Assembly: GCF_017874475.1 (NCBI RefSeq)
Contig: NZ_JAGGLO010000001.1
Span: 496,001-560,000 of the forward strand
Source of the DNA: Anaerococcus degeneri
GTDB taxonomy: Bacteria > Bacillota > Clostridia > Tissierellales > Peptoniphilaceae
Direction: 5' to 3'
Length of the DNA stretch: 64,000 nt
The notes under the pieces are model-generated. The model worked only from the letters and a program-made list of their open reading frames with translations, was not told the DNA's origin and did no database searches. The position numbers were made by a program, and so were the translations under genes. The first letter of the stretch is position 1. Every line of letters starts with the position of its first letter. This document shows positions 47,291 through 57,111 of the stretch, piece by piece.

Positions 47291-48298
47291 TTAAAGATTT
47301 GCTAGATAATCAAGTGTTCTAACTAAGTTAGATACGTATCCCATTTCGTTATCGTACCAAGCTACAGTCTTAACAACTTGTGTTCCGTTTGCTCCTTCAA
47401 CTATCTTTGTAAGTTTAGAATCAAACACAGAACCTGCTGGGTAACCAATAATATCACTTGAAACTATATCATCTGTTTCGTATGCAAAAGCATCATTAGA
47501 ATATTTTTTCATAGCTGCGTTTACTTCTTCAACAGTTACTTTCTTTTCAAGAACTGAGTAAAGTTCAGTAACAGAGCCTGTGATTGTTGGAACTCTTAGA
47601 GCTGATCCGTCAAGGATACCATCAACTTCTGGAATTACTTTTCCTACAGCCTTAGCTGCACCTGTAGAAGCTGGGATTGTGTTTTGAGCTGCTGCTCTTC
47701 CGCCTCTAAGGTCTTTTTTACTAGCTGGTGTATCTTGGATAGCTTGAGTTGCTGTATATGCGTGAATTGTTGACATTTGTCCTGAAACAAATCCAAATTC
47801 TTTTAATAGTACGTTAACCATTGGTGCTAGACAGTTTGTTGTACAGCTTGCGCCTGAAACAACTGTTTCTGAGCCATCAAGAGTTTCATGGTTTACACCA
47901 AATACGATTGTTTTTAAGTCACCCTTACCTGGTGCTGAAATAAGAACTTTCTTAGCTCCAGCTTTGATGTGAGCTTCAGCTTTTTCTTTTTCAGTAAAGA
48001 ATCCTGTACATTCAAGAACGATGTCTACGTTTAAATCTTTCCATGGAAGATCTTCTGGGTTTCTTTCAGCAAAAACTTTAATGTCTTTACCATTGATTTT
48101 AAATCCGTCTTCTGTTAATTCGGCATCACCGTCAAATCTACCTTGAGCAGTATCATATTTGAAAGCATATAATAAACCTTCTTTGTCAATAAGGTCGTTA
48201 ATTGCTACTACTTCAATATTATCTTCTACTGCTGCGATTCTTCTTAAGGTAAGACGTCCAATTCTACCAAATCCGTTAATTGCTACTCTTGTTGTCAT
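47291..48298 (-). CDS. gap: Glyceraldehyde-3-phosphate dehydrogenase, type I
   Basis: It oxidises glyceraldehyde 3-phosphate with NAD+ and phosphate. The 335 residues show the Rossmann start [16 protein letters not shown], the active site [13 protein letters not shown] with the catalytic Cys, and [38 protein letters not shown], the [17 protein letters not shown] loop, and [19 protein letters not shown] at the end follow. Asp rather than Ser/Leu after the second NAD strand (INDL) is typical of NAD-dependent, glycolytic GapA. It has AGGAGG and its own promoter. No CggR-like regulator is adjacent. Confidence 0.98.
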   Translation of the reverse strand: MTTRVAINGFGRIGRLTLRRIAAVEDNIEVVAINDLIDKEGLLYAFKYDTAQGRFDGDAELTEDGFKINGKDIKVFAERNPEDLPWKDLNVDIVLECTGFFTEKEKAEAHIKAGAKKVLISAPGKGDLKTIVFGVNHETLDGSETVVSGASCTTNCLAPMVNVLLKEFGFVSGQMSTIHAYTATQAIQDTPASKKDLRGGRAAAQNTIPASTGAAKAVGKVIPEVDGILDGSALRVPTITGSVTELYSVLEKKVTVEEVNAAMKKYSNDAFAYETDDIVSSDIIGYPAGSVFDSKLTKIVEGANGTQVVKTVAWYDNEMGYVSNLVRTLDYLANL

Positions 48299-48330
48299 TA
48301 TTGCCTCCTAAAATTCTTTCTACATCTATT

Positions 48331-48358
48331 AATATACATTTTGTTATTACTTTGTCAA
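48331..48358 (-). promoter_or_regulatory. gap promoter
   Basis: Perfect TTGACA (48358-48353), 16-bp spacer and TATATT (48336-48331) on the minus strand, 33 bp before the gap ATG. It sits in the 65-bp gap after trxB. Confidence 0.75.
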
Positions 48359-48363
48359 TATGT

Positions 48364-49290
48364 CTACCAGGATTTGCTTTCTAGATACCTGTTAGCAAAT
48401 ACAGCTGCAATACACCCGTCGCTTGCTGCTGTAACAGCTTGTCTTACAGTTTTTTTTCTAGTATCTCCTACTGCAAAGACTCCTTCGATTTCGGTTTTCA
48501 TATCCTCATCAGTAATTATATACCCATTTTCCATTTTAATCTTACCTTCAAAAATTTCTGTTTGGGCTATATTACCTATAAATACAAAAACTCCTATTGG
48601 TGATCCATCTTCATTTTTAATGATTTTTTCTTCCTTAGTCTTTACATTTTCTAAGACTAATTCTTCTACTTCCTTATCACCTCTGATTTCTTTAACTACG
48701 CTATCGTATTCAAACTTTATTTTTGGATTGTTTTTTACATTATCAACGACAACGCCACTTGCTCTAAATTCATCCCTTCTATGGATGATTGTTACAGATT
48801 TTCCATAACGAGTAAGGTAATTTGCTTCTTCTAAGGCAGAATCTCCTCCTCCTACAACATAGATATCAAGACCTTGATAGAAAGGTCCATCACAGGTTGC
48901 ACAGTAGGAAACTCCCCTATTTGCAAATTCTTTTTCTCCTGGAACATCAAGACTCCTATGCTTTGCACCAGTTGAAATTATAATAACCTTAGCTTGGTAT
49001 TCATTAGAATCAGTCTTTACAGTTTTTACTTCACCTTCAAGATTTACTTCTTTAACATTTTCAAAAACTACTTCTGCATATTTTTTTGCTTGTTCTTCCA
49101 TTCTTTCAGAAAGCCCCATACCTGTTGGGTTTTCTATTGAGCCTGGGTAGTTTTCTACAAAGGCTGTGCCAGAAATTTGACCACCTGCCACATCTTTTTC
49201 TATGATCAATGTTTTTAACTTACTTCTTCCAGCGTATAATCCTGCGGTCAAACCTGCAGGACCACCGCCAATAACAATTATATCGTACAT
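48364..49290 (-). CDS. trxB: Thioredoxin reductase
   Basis: An FAD enzyme that reduces thioredoxin with NADPH. The 308 residues show the FAD motif IIVIGGGPAGLTAGLYAGRS, the redox pair in SYCATCDGPFY, and the NADP motif [15 protein letters not shown] with HRRDEFRAS. The C-terminal FAD motif GVFAVGDTRKKTVRQAVTAASDGCIAA completes it. It follows trmL by 11 bp. No thioredoxin gene is adjacent. Confidence 0.97.
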   Translation of the reverse strand: MYDIIVIGGGPAGLTAGLYAGRSKLKTLIIEKDVAGGQISGTAFVENYPGSIENPTGMGLSERMEEQAKKYAEVVFENVKEVNLEGEVKTVKTDSNEYQAKVIIISTGAKHRSLDVPGEKEFANRGVSYCATCDGPFYQGLDIYVVGGGDSALEEANYLTRYGKSVTIIHRRDEFRASGVVVDNVKNNPKIKFEYDSVVKEIRGDKEVEELVLENVKTKEEKIIKNEDGSPIGVFVFIGNIAQTEIFEGKIKMENGYIITDEDMKTEIEGVFAVGDTRKKTVRQAVTAASDGCIAAVFANRYLESKSW

Positions 49291-49301
49291 GTATCTCCTT
49301 A

Positions 49302-49760
49302 TTAAAAATTAAAATCTACTTGTCTTAGTGCTTCATACAAAACAATAGAAACAGAATTTGCCAGATTTAAAGACCTATTTATCTTTGGAGTCATTGGTAT
49401 AGTTATAATTTTTTCCTTATATGCTTCAAGCAGTTTTTCATCTATACCTTCTTTTTCACGTCCAAAAATCAAATAATCACCATCTTTAAAATTAACATCA
49501 ACATATCTGTTTTCACTTGGTGTCTCAACTAAATAGAAATTTTTATCCTTTAAATATTCCAAAAATTCATCAAGACTATCGTGGATTATTAAATCTACGT
49601 ATTCCCAATAGTCTATTCCTGCCTTTTTTAAATATTTATCAGATAAATTAAACTTAAAAGGTCTAACCAAATGAAGTCTTGATTCTGTTAGAACACAAGT
49701 TCTTGCTATGTTGCCTACGTTACCAGGATGTTCAGGCATGAGTAAGACAATATTAAACAC
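49302..49760 (-). CDS. trmL: tRNA (cytidine/uridine-2'-O)-methyltransferase TrmL (SPOUT)
   Basis: TrmL methylates the wobble ribose (position 34) of tRNA-Leu species. The 152 residues form a minimal SPOUT knot protein without an N-terminal extension: MFNIVLLMPEHPGNVGNIARTC (EPPGN-like motif 1), LVRPFKFNLSDKYLKKAGIDYWEYV, LIFGREKEGI (motif 2), and ITIPMTPKINRSLNLANSVSIVLYEALRQ (motif 3). It overlaps the HAD gene by 8 bp, so translation is coupled. Confidence 0.94.
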   Translation of the reverse strand: MFNIVLLMPEHPGNVGNIARTCVLTESRLHLVRPFKFNLSDKYLKKAGIDYWEYVDLIIHDSLDEFLEYLKDKNFYLVETPSENRYVDVNFKDGDYLIFGREKEGIDEKLLEAYKEKIITIPMTPKINRSLNLANSVSIVLYEALRQVDFNF

Positions 49761-50595
49761 TTTTATTAGCCTCTAAAACGTAATTTACAGCCTCAAGAAC
49801 TCCTTCTGATTCATTATCTGCTACAACTACATCAGCAACTTTTTTCAAATCATCCTTAGCATTTCCCATAGCAAAACCGAGTCCTGCTCCTTCTACCATT
49901 GGTATATCATTAAAAGAATCGCCTATAGTTGCAACTTCACTAGTATATATACCCAATATTCGACAAATCTCTTCTATTGATGACCATTTTGTTGCATTTT
50001 TATTGCTAATTTCAAGTTGGCTAAAACCTGATGATGTAATGTAAAGTTCTTTACCAAATTGCTTATCAAGCAAGTCAACAATTTCATTTCTTGACAATTC
50101 ATTTTCATCTATGCCGGAAATTTGAAATTTTACTGCTTTTCTGCCATTTTCCATAATATACTTAAGTGGATTGTTTTTAATAATTATGTCAACTTGATAA
50201 TTCATTCCATAATCATTTTCAATTTTAAGGTGTTTTATTTTTTCTAATTCTACCCTATTTGTGTAGTAATTTTCATCATCGTAAATGTGAAAATAGAGTT
50301 TATGCTTTATGCAGAAATCGTAAAGAGATTTTAAATGCTCTTCATCAATAGCATAAGACTTATAAACCTCTTTGCCATCTAGACTAATTAAACTACCATT
50401 TGTAGCTACAATTGGTCCTTTTATTCCAAGTAAGTTTTGATTATATTTAACAGATGGAAATACTCTACCACTAGCAAGCACAACTTTAATTCCAGCACCT
50501 TCCAGTTTTTTTAGTGCTTCGATACTTGATTCTTGAACTTCTGAATTATTATCTAGAATCGTTCCATCTAAATCAAAAGCAAATAATTTAATCAC
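49753..50595 (-). CDS. Cof-type HAD-IIB family sugar-phosphate phosphatase
   Basis: The 280 residues are a HAD phosphatase with a C2B cap. Motif I is FAFDLDGTILDNN with the nucleophile Asp, motif II VLASGRVFPS, motif III NKNATKWSSIEEI with Lys, and motif IV TIGDSFNDIPMVEGAGLGFAMGNA. VADVVVADNESEGVLEAV is the typical Cof tail. Substrates are probably sugar phosphates or flavin-like phosphates and cannot be chosen from sequence. It overlaps nth upstream and trmL downstream by 8 bp each. Confidence 0.93.
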   Translation of the reverse strand: MIKLFAFDLDGTILDNNSEVQESSIEALKKLEGAGIKVVLASGRVFPSVKYNQNLLGIKGPIVATNGSLISLDGKEVYKSYAIDEEHLKSLYDFCIKHKLYFHIYDDENYYTNRVELEKIKHLKIENDYGMNYQVDIIIKNNPLKYIMENGRKAVKFQISGIDENELSRNEIVDLLDKQFGKELYITSSGFSQLEISNKNATKWSSIEEICRILGIYTSEVATIGDSFNDIPMVEGAGLGFAMGNAKDDLKKVADVVVADNESEGVLEAVNYVLEANKSV

Positions 50596-51221
50596 GGCTC
50601 CTCCTATAATATAGACATAATTTATTTATCATACACTCTTCGCAAAGTGGGTTTCTTGCTTTACACAATGCCCTACCATGGCTTATTAATTGATGGTGGG
50701 TTTTTGACCATCTTGTTTCATCAATATTTTTTTCTAACTGATCCTGAGTCTTATCAACATTATTAGCATCTGCAAGGCCAATCCTATTTGAAACCCTAAA
50801 AACATGGGTGTCTACTGCTATCGATGGGATTCCAAAGGCATTAGCACACACTACATTAGCAGTTTTCCTACCCACTCCTGGAAGCTTCTGCAATTCTTTT
50901 TTATCAGCAGGTACAACTGAATTGTAGTCCTCAATCAAAATCTTACTTGCTGCCTTAATATTTTTTGCCTTATTCCTATATATTCCAATAGTCCTAATGT
51001 GATTTTCAAGCTCTTTGATATCCATATTTGCAAAGTCTTCTGGTGTATTAGCGACCTTAAACATTTCCTTAGTCACCTTATTCACACTCACATCAGTTGC
51101 TTGAGCTGAAAGAATTGTTGCCACTAATAACTCAAATGGCGTTGTAAAATCAAGCATTGAGCGATCTACATCAGGATACATTTTATCTAATAAATCTAGG
51201 ACTTCGCCTATTTTCTTTTTA
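50588..51221 (-). CDS. nth: Endonuclease III (DNA glycosylase/AP lyase), start unclear
   Basis: A base-excision enzyme for oxidised pyrimidines. The core is complete: LLVATILSAQATDVSVNKV, the helix-hairpin-helix LPGVGRKTANVV with the catalytic Lys position, VDTHVFRVSNR with the catalytic Asp, and a C-terminal 4Fe-4S cluster CKARNPLCEECMINKLC. The first ATG in frame (51181) gives 197 residues but removes a family-typical first helix. LSKKKIGEVLDLLDKMYP is encoded in frame upstream with no ATG, GTG or TTG. The nearest ATG (51240) is in another frame and stops after five codons unless a -1 shift occurs at TTTT. The real 5' end is therefore uncertain, and the coordinate given is approximate. Confidence 0.85.
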
Positions 51222-51282
51222 CTTAAAATAATATCACCATCTTTCTCTATTATTATACTAGTCTTATTTTTATCTGCTAAAA

Positions 51283-51311
51283 TTGTATTTGCCCAATTTC
51301 TGTTATATAAT
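51283..51311 (+). promoter_or_regulatory. rodA: rodA promoter
   Basis: TTGTAT (51283-51288), 17-bp spacer and TATAAT (51306-51311), 22 bp before the rodA ATG. On the minus strand TTAGCA (51280-51275), 17 bp and TATAAT (51257-51252) form the divergent nth promoter candidate. Confidence 0.7.
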
Positions 51312-51333
51312 AAATAAGAACTGGAGTGATATA

Positions 51334-52500
51334 ATGTTTAATTTAAAAAAGAAAAATTTTAAGGATTTTGATATCCTACTATTAATTTCAACTTTGGCCT
51401 TGTCTATATACGGCCTTATTGTTTTATATTCCGCATATGGCGGTAGGCTTGCGTCGATTAAAACACAGATTTTTTCGACACTATTAGGGTTTATATTTAT
51501 TGCAATTATATGTACCTTGGACTTAGATGTTGTCAAAAAACCCTATAGGTTTTACTATGCCGGTATGTTAGGACTACTGACCATAACCCTAGTCATAGGT
51601 CGAGGCCTGGATGAATGGGGAGCCAAGTCTTGGATTTATTTAGGATCGTTCTCATTCCAACCTGCTGAAATTTGTAAAATTATCTTGATTGTTGCCCTAG
51701 CAGCTTTTTTAGATAAATATAAGTATTCTATCAATACACCTCTTGTCTTGCTTGGTACAATTGTTTTCGTTGGAGTTCCTCTTGGTTTAATCCTTCTTCA
51801 ACCAGACTTCGGTACAGCTATGGTTTATGTATTTTTTATAGCTGCCATGATTTTTATAGCAGGACTTTCTTGGAAATGGATTGGAATTTTTGCTGTAGCA
51901 GGTATTGCTCTTGGCCTATTCCTTCTTGCTAACTTAAGCGGTTTTAGAGCTGATAGGATTGAAAACTTCCTAAACCCGTCCAGAGATACATCTGGATCTA
52001 ACTGGCAACAACAGCAAGGTATGATTGCTATTGGATCTGGTATGATAAACGGCAGGGGCTATTTAAACGGTAGCCAATCCCAATATGGCTATATACCAGA
52101 AAAAGAAACCGACTTCATTTTTTCAGTTTTAGCTGAGGAACTTGGTTTTATTGGTGCAATTATAATGATTGCCTTATTTACAGTTTTAATTTTAAGATTG
52201 ATTGCTATAGCAAAATCATCAAATAACACCTTTATCAGTCTCCTTGTCACTGGTATTGCAGGTCTAATCTTTATCCATGTTTTTGAAAATGTCGGTATGA
52301 CCATCGGTATAATGCCAGTTACTGGTATACCTCTTCCGTTTTTCTCAAACGGTGGTACCTTCCAACTTTTAATTTTGGTTTGTATAGGCTTTGCCCTATC
52401 AGCTTCAATGCAAAAAAACCAATATGATGATGGAATTATCGACTACGACACAGTTACACCTCTTGAAGTAAATATGGTAAGACCCTCAAAAAGAAAATAA
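51334..52500 (+). CDS. rodA: Rod shape-determining protein RodA (SEDS peptidoglycan polymerase)
   Basis: A SEDS glycosyltransferase that polymerises lipid II with a partner class B PBP. From ATG at 51334 (GGAG upstream) it has 388 residues with about ten transmembrane helices. Family features are WIYLGSFSFQPAEICKIILI, LLQPDFGTAMV with the catalytic-type Asp, GSNWQQQQGMIAIGSGMINGRGY, and YIPEKETDFIFSVLAEELGFIG. GIPLPFFSNGGTF follows near the end. RodA rather than FtsW is suggested by PEKETDF and GIPLPFFS, although in cocci the role may differ. It is monocistronic, ended by the shared terminator. Confidence 0.93.
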   Translation: MFNLKKKNFKDFDILLLISTLALSIYGLIVLYSAYGGRLASIKTQIFSTLLGFIFIAIICTLDLDVVKKPYRFYYAGMLGLLTITLVIGRGLDEWGAKSWIYLGSFSFQPAEICKIILIVALAAFLDKYKYSINTPLVLLGTIVFVGVPLGLILLQPDFGTAMVYVFFIAAMIFIAGLSWKWIGIFAVAGIALGLFLLANLSGFRADRIENFLNPSRDTSGSNWQQQQGMIAIGSGMINGRGYLNGSQSQYGYIPEKETDFIFSVLAEELGFIGAIIMIALFTVLILRLIAIAKSSNNTFISLLVTGIAGLIFIHVFENVGMTIGIMPVTGIPLPFFSNGGTFQLLILVCIGFALSASMQKNQYDDGIIDYDTVTPLEVNMVRPSKRK

Positions 52501-52512
52501 TTTATCGTAAAC

Positions 52513-52548
52513 AAAAAGTCATCGCAGATTATTCTACGATGACTTTTT
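52513..52548. terminator. Bidirectional terminator between rodA and the V-ATPase operon
   Basis: 12-bp stem AAAAAGTCATCG / CGATGACTTTTT with a 12-base loop; T7 follows on the plus strand. The ntpD stop codon (52534-52536) lies in the loop, and its last codons form part of the stem. Confidence 0.9.
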
Positions 52549-53160
52549 TTCTTTATTTTTCTTAACAATTTTTGTTTTAGAGAATTCTTCTCTTTCTTTT
52601 TCTTCAATACTTTGAGAAATATTTTTTATTAAATCAGTTTTATTTGGTATCTGAATTTTTTCTAGACTGTTTACTTTTTTATTAGCTTTTCTAATCTCAA
52701 TTTCTAGGTTATTTATTGTACTATCAAGCTCAGCAAGTTTAAAAAGATCAGACCTTAATTTATTAAAGTCAATCAAGGCCTTATCCAACAAGGCATTAGT
52801 CTGATAGAATGAATAAGAAAGAGTTAATTTTTTTTCTTCAAACTCAATTTCTGCTATGTCAGTCTGCATAAATTTGCTTGTAGATAATTTAATAGAATTG
52901 TCTATCGGAATAAGGCCCGCAAGATTTTCCAGCTTTTCCTGGCCAATACTAGCTAATGCTTTGTTAAAGCTGTGTCTTACCTTAGCCATAGTTTCGTTAA
53001 CCTTTATATTTAAATCATCCCTATCCTTGATTTTGCTGTCGTGAGCATTCATCAAGGCCTTTCTCTTTTTATCTAGAATATCAAGACCGACTTCTAGAAG
53101 CTTAAGCTCATCCTTGGCTTTAATTAAGTTTGCCTTGCTTGCTATAGCGTCATTATTCAT
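52534..53160 (-). CDS. ntpD: V-type ATPase/synthase subunit D (central stalk)
   Basis: Subunit D is the coiled-coil rotor shaft inside the A3B3 head. The 208 residues are a long antiparallel coiled coil with the [29 protein letters not shown] start and the second helix [43 protein letters not shown]. The tail is Lys/Glu rich. ATG at 53160 is preferred over the TTG one codon upstream, and it overlaps the ntpB stop. The last gene of the operon, it ends within the terminator. Confidence 0.93.
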   Translation of the reverse strand: MNNDAIASKANLIKAKDELKLLEVGLDILDKKRKALMNAHDSKIKDRDDLNIKVNETMAKVRHSFNKALASIGQEKLENLAGLIPIDNSIKLSTSKFMQTDIAEIEFEEKKLTLSYSFYQTNALLDKALIDFNKLRSDLFKLAELDSTINNLEIEIRKANKKVNSLEKIQIPNKTDLIKNISQSIEEKEREEFSKTKIVKKNKEKKSS

Positions 53161-54526
53161 CAATCTTACCTATAAATTTGTCAAGATTTTTCTCAGATAC
53201 CCTGTGTAGTTCAGTCCTTGGTAATATTTTTAATATATCCCATGCAAGATCTAAACTTTCTTCTAGTTCCCTATTTTCATTTTGTCCCTGGCTTAGGAAT
53301 TTATTTTCAAATACTTCTCCAAATTCTAGGTACTTTTTATCTATTTCTGATAAGTCTTCTTCACCTACAATTTGGGCAATATTTCTAACATCAATTACTT
53401 TTGAATATGATTCATAAAGCTGGTTCATAACATCTTCATGGTCTGCCCTAGTGTAGCCTTCACCTATACCATCCTTCATAAGCCTTGATAGTGAAGGAAG
53501 GACATTTATTGGTGGATAGACACCCTTACTAGATAGACCCCTGTCAATTACAATTTGACCCTCTGTAATGTAGCCTGTAAGGTCAGGTACCGGATGGGTA
53601 ATATCATCGTTTGGCATAGTTAAAATTGGTATTAGAGTTACTGAACCCTTAACGCCTTCAATCATGCCAGCTCTTTCATAAAGACTTGCAAGGTTTGAAT
53701 AAAGATAGCCTGGATATCCCTTTCTTGATGGAATCTCTCCTCTAATTGAAGATACTTCCCTTAAAGCCTCACAATATGAAGTCATATCTGTGATGATTAC
53801 AAGAACATGGTAGCCTTTTTTGTAAGCTAGATATTCTGCAGCTGTGAGTGCGCACTTAGGTGCAAGAAGTCTTTCCATAATTGGAGAATCTGCCAAGTTT
53901 TGGTACATAACTAGCTTATCTTTGACACCCGCCTTTGAAAAAGCATCTTCAAAGAACATCGCTTCATCTTTTTTTATACCCATAGCAGCGAACACAAATG
54001 CAAAGTCTTCGTCGGTCTTAAGTTTTGCTTGTCTAATTATCTGAGCTGCGATTTCATTATGAGGAAGACCAGAGCCTGAAAATATAGGAAGCTTCTGGCC
54101 ACGGATAAGGGTTGTAAGTGTATCTATAGCAGAAATTCCTGTTTGTATAAAGTCTCTTGGATATTCTCTAGCAACTGGATTTAAGGCAAGGCCTTCAACT
54201 GGATAAGTTTCGTCGGAATAAATATCCCCACCATTATCTATAGGCTCACCTATACCATTGAAAGTTCTTCCTAAGATATTTTCATTCAATGGTAATTCAA
54301 GTGGTTTTTCATGGAAACTAACAACTATATCATCTATAGAAAAGTTATCAGTGTTGGCATAAACTTCTATTGTAACAGTATCTTCATTAACCATTACAAC
54401 AGAACCAACAAATTCCATTCCTTCTGCATGAACAGATACCAGAGAGTTATAAGCTATATCAGAAACTTTTTCAACTTCAATTATTGATGATTCAATTTTT
54501 TTAATCTTAGTATATTCTTTTCTCAA
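53153..54526 (-). CDS. ntpB: V-type ATPase/synthase subunit B (non-catalytic)
   Basis: Subunit B alternates with A in the head ring and binds nucleotide without a classical P-loop. I placed the start at TTG 54526 ([20 protein letters not shown], the family N-terminus), 7-8 bp after GGGGG. The ATG at 54550 would lie inside ntpA. The protein has 457 residues, with [31 protein letters not shown] (degenerate P-loop), [20 protein letters not shown] with the signature Arg, and [23 protein letters not shown]. Confidence 0.94.
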   Translation of the reverse strand: MRKEYTKIKKIESSIIEVEKVSDIAYNSLVSVHAEGMEFVGSVVMVNEDTVTIEVYANTDNFSIDDIVVSFHEKPLELPLNENILGRTFNGIGEPIDNGGDIYSDETYPVEGLALNPVAREYPRDFIQTGISAIDTLTTLIRGQKLPIFSGSGLPHNEIAAQIIRQAKLKTDEDFAFVFAAMGIKKDEAMFFEDAFSKAGVKDKLVMYQNLADSPIMERLLAPKCALTAAEYLAYKKGYHVLVIITDMTSYCEALREVSSIRGEIPSRKGYPGYLYSNLASLYERAGMIEGVKGSVTLIPILTMPNDDITHPVPDLTGYITEGQIVIDRGLSSKGVYPPINVLPSLSRLMKDGIGEGYTRADHEDVMNQLYESYSKVIDVRNIAQIVGEEDLSEIDKKYLEFGEVFENKFLSQGQNENRELEESLDLAWDILKILPRTELHRVSEKNLDKFIGKIDE

Positions 54527-54530
54527 TAGC

Positions 54531-56273
54531 CTACCCCCTAACTCTTGCAAAATGATTTTCTATCTTTGAACTTAAATCATTAAGTTTTTCAACTTTATCA
54601 TTTTCTACGTTGTATTTCATTTGGCTTATGTCGTTTAATAAATTTGAGCTATAAAATTTATTATATGAAATATTATCTTTTAAAGCTGCCTTGCTAAGGT
54701 CATAATACTTATCAATAACATCCAGCATCATAATTTGCTTTTTAACTGGAACATATTTATCAGTATCATTATAAGCATTTTGTTGCAAGAAACCATTTCT
54801 AATTAAACTCGCTACATCTAAGATATTCTTTTGCTCATCTGAAAGGGCATCAGATCCAACAAGCATCATGATTGATTTGACTTCTTCTTCATCAATTAAA
54901 ACATTCATTAATTTATTTCTTACGCCAATGATATCTGAATTATAGGTTTCTTTATAAAAATCTCTTATCCTATCTAGGTAGTTTGTATAAGATGTAAGCC
55001 AGTTTATAGCTGGATAATGTCTAGAATAAGCAAGTTTTCTATCAAGACCTAAAAATACATTTACAGAACGTCTTGTAGCTTCTGTTACAGGTTCTGAGAA
55101 ATCTCCACCAGATGGTGAAACCGCACCAATCAAGGTAACCGATCCCTTAGTTCCGTTTAGGTTTTCAAAATATCCTGCTCTTTCATAAAACTTTGAAAGC
55201 CTAGATGCAAGATAAGCTGGGTAACCTTCCTCAGCTGGGATTTCTTCTAGCCTTGCAGATATTTCTCTAAGTGCTTCTGCCCACCTAGATGTAGAGTCAG
55301 CCATAAGGGCAACATCATAGCCCATATCTCTATAATACTCAGCAATAGTTATACCTGTATAGATACTAGCTTCCCTCGCTGCTACCGGCATATTAGAAGT
55401 ATTTGCGATAAGGATTGTCCTTTGCATAAGGTCCTTGCCTGTATTGGGGTCGATAAGATCAGGGAATTCCTCAAGAACTTGAGTCATCTCATTTCCCCTC
55501 TCACCACAACCGATGTAAACAATAATATCAACATCAGAATATTGGGCTAGTTGGTGTTGGAGCATGGTCTTTCCTGTACCAAATCCTCCAGGAATTGCAA
55601 CAGTACCGCCTTTAGCTATTGGGAAAAATACATCCAAAACTCTTTGACCTGTTACAAGTAAATTCTTAAGACTTAAAGCCTTTTTAACCGGTCTTGGATT
55701 TCTAACTGGCCAGTATTGATAAAGTTTAAGCTCATGGATGCCTTCATCATTTTCAACTTTTAAAATAGTATCTTCAAGCCTATAAAGTCCGTCTTCTTTG
55801 GCTTCTATAATAGTGCCTTCAACATTTGATAAAAGTCTGTGGTCAATAACTTCTGTTTCTTTAATTGTGGCGTATATATCAGATTTTTTTATCTTTTCAC
55901 CAACTTTAAATTTAATCTTTACATCCCATTGTTTTTCAAGATCTAAGTTATCAAAACCAATTCCAGATGGAATAAAAGCGCCATGCTTATCCATAATATC
56001 CTTTAGTGGTCTTTCGATTCCGTCAAACATATTACCGAGAAGACCTGGACCTAACCTTACTGATAAGGGCATAGATGTTGAAATAATATCTTCACCAACC
56101 TTAAGGCCTGAAGTATCTTCATATACCTGGATTGTAGCTATATCACCGTCAACTGATATAACTTCGCCAATTAGCTTTAATCCTCCAACAGAGACCATCT
56201 CTTTTATCTTAAGACTCCTAGCATTTTTGGCATAAACTACTGGCCCATTTATTGTCTTAATTTTTGGATTCAT
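54531..56273 (-). CDS. ntpA: V-type ATPase/synthase subunit A (catalytic)
   Basis: This is the catalytic head subunit. From ATG at 56273 it has 580 residues, the usual length. The start is [17 protein letters not shown]. The V/A-type non-homologous insert region is at about 120-190 ([19 protein letters not shown]). The P-loop is [19 protein letters not shown], reading GFGTGKT where many relatives have [26 protein letters not shown], the [19 protein letters not shown] signature, and ISPSGG-like [11 protein letters not shown] follow. It overlaps the end of ntpE by 17 bp. The pump direction (synthesis or Na+/H+ export) is not evident. Confidence 0.96.
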   Translation of the reverse strand: MNPKIKTINGPVVYAKNARSLKIKEMVSVGGLKLIGEVISVDGDIATIQVYEDTSGLKVGEDIISTSMPLSVRLGPGLLGNMFDGIERPLKDIMDKHGAFIPSGIGFDNLDLEKQWDVKIKFKVGEKIKKSDIYATIKETEVIDHRLLSNVEGTIIEAKEDGLYRLEDTILKVENDEGIHELKLYQYWPVRNPRPVKKALSLKNLLVTGQRVLDVFFPIAKGGTVAIPGGFGTGKTMLQHQLAQYSDVDIIVYIGCGERGNEMTQVLEEFPDLIDPNTGKDLMQRTILIANTSNMPVAAREASIYTGITIAEYYRDMGYDVALMADSTSRWAEALREISARLEEIPAEEGYPAYLASRLSKFYERAGYFENLNGTKGSVTLIGAVSPSGGDFSEPVTEATRRSVNVFLGLDRKLAYSRHYPAINWLTSYTNYLDRIRDFYKETYNSDIIGVRNKLMNVLIDEEEVKSIMMLVGSDALSDEQKNILDVASLIRNGFLQQNAYNDTDKYVPVKKQIMMLDVIDKYYDLSKAALKDNISYNKFYSSNLLNDISQMKYNVENDKVEKLNDLSSKIENHFARVRG

Positions 56274-56862
56274 TAAAACTCTCACTTTCAAGAACTTGGT
56301 ATAATTTCTTACCAAATTCATACTTATTTTCTCTAATTTTTTGCCTATAAGTAAAATTATATCTAAATTCTTTGTTGATATCTATAAGCATGAAGCCACC
56401 GATATTTGTTTTTTCGATACTTTCTGTATGCTTAAAATCAATCAAAATTAAATCTTCATCTACAACAGCCACTATAATCTCATCTTCATTTAGGCCTAGG
56501 CTTTTAATTTTGCCTTCTATTTCCTTTTGAAGCTTATCTTTATAGTCGCTTGTCTTCCTATAGGCTTTTAATTTATCTGTTAATTTTTCATAAAAATCAT
56601 CAAGCAATTGCTCCTTATAAGCAAAAAACCTATTTTTTTCATCTTGGCTTATTTTGGAAATCTCTTCATTTTTTCTTATTTCTAGAAATACATCCCTGTC
56701 TTTAACTTTTTTCTCAAAATCTTCCTTTCGGGACTCATTTTTACTATCTAAGAATGAAGAATTTCTTTCAGAGGATTGGAATAATTCTTGGTCAGTTTTT
56801 TCCTTTTCTTCATCCCAAACCATCTTCCTAAAGCTTGATAATTTTGCTTCTATATCTAGCAT
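56257..56862 (-). CDS. ntpE: V-type ATPase/synthase subunit E (peripheral stalk)
   Basis: The 201 residues are mostly charged helix in the first 110 (SFRKMVWDEEKEKTDQELF, EKKVKDRDVFLEIRKNEEISK). A short alpha/beta C-terminal domain follows (about 110-201: IIVAVVDEDLILIDFKHTE, NIGGFMLIDINKEFRYNFTY, in which xGGF..D is the subunit E hallmark). E forms the peripheral stalk with G, holding the head still against rotor torque. Its G partner gene is not separate here; see the 59798-58917 gene. It starts 11 bp after ntpF. Confidence 0.9.
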   Translation of the reverse strand: MLDIEAKLSSFRKMVWDEEKEKTDQELFQSSERNSSFLDSKNESRKEDFEKKVKDRDVFLEIRKNEEISKISQDEKNRFFAYKEQLLDDFYEKLTDKLKAYRKTSDYKDKLQKEIEGKIKSLGLNEDEIIVAVVDEDLILIDFKHTESIEKTNIGGFMLIDINKEFRYNFTYRQKIRENKYEFGKKLYQVLESESFNESKN

Positions 56863-56873
56863 ATTATATCCTT

Positions 56874-57110
56874 TCAGCCATCAATGGTAACTATCAAAGG
56901 CATAGAATTATCTTTCCTAAAGTTATCAATTTTGTTAGAATTTTTTTGATAAACAGATCTAGTTATAATTAAAATCGCAAGATTATCATCACTGATCGAC
57001 TTATCAAAAACTTTTTCAAAATTATTAGTAGAAACTAATTCTCCCTCTATTGCACCAAGTCTAAACATTGTTAACAAGCTATTTGAATCTGTTAAAATCT
57101 TCGCTTTCAT
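56874..57110 (-). CDS. ntpG: V-type ATPase/synthase subunit F (short)
   Basis: A 78-residue Rossmann-like subunit F that sits on the rotor end of subunit D. The protein reads KAKILTDSNSLLTMFRLGAIEGELV, then the strand AILIITRSVY and the ending MPLIVTIDG. LGAIEG is the F signature (LaGi-g). It is short for the family (95-110 residues), because the C-terminal helix is absent. It lies between ntpK and ntpE, 1-11 bp from each. Confidence comes from both the motif and the operon position. Some annotations use ntpG or atpF for this subunit. Confidence 0.85.
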   Translation of the reverse strand: MKAKILTDSNSLLTMFRLGAIEGELVSTNNFEKVFDKSISDDNLAILIITRSVYQKNSNKIDNFRKDNSMPLIVTIDG

Positions 57111-57111
57111 C

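Noticed and set aside
54527-54550. ATG at 54550 as the ntpB start
   Set aside because: It lies inside the end of ntpA and adds eight residues before the family N-terminus. The TTG at 54526 has GGGGG at proper spacing.
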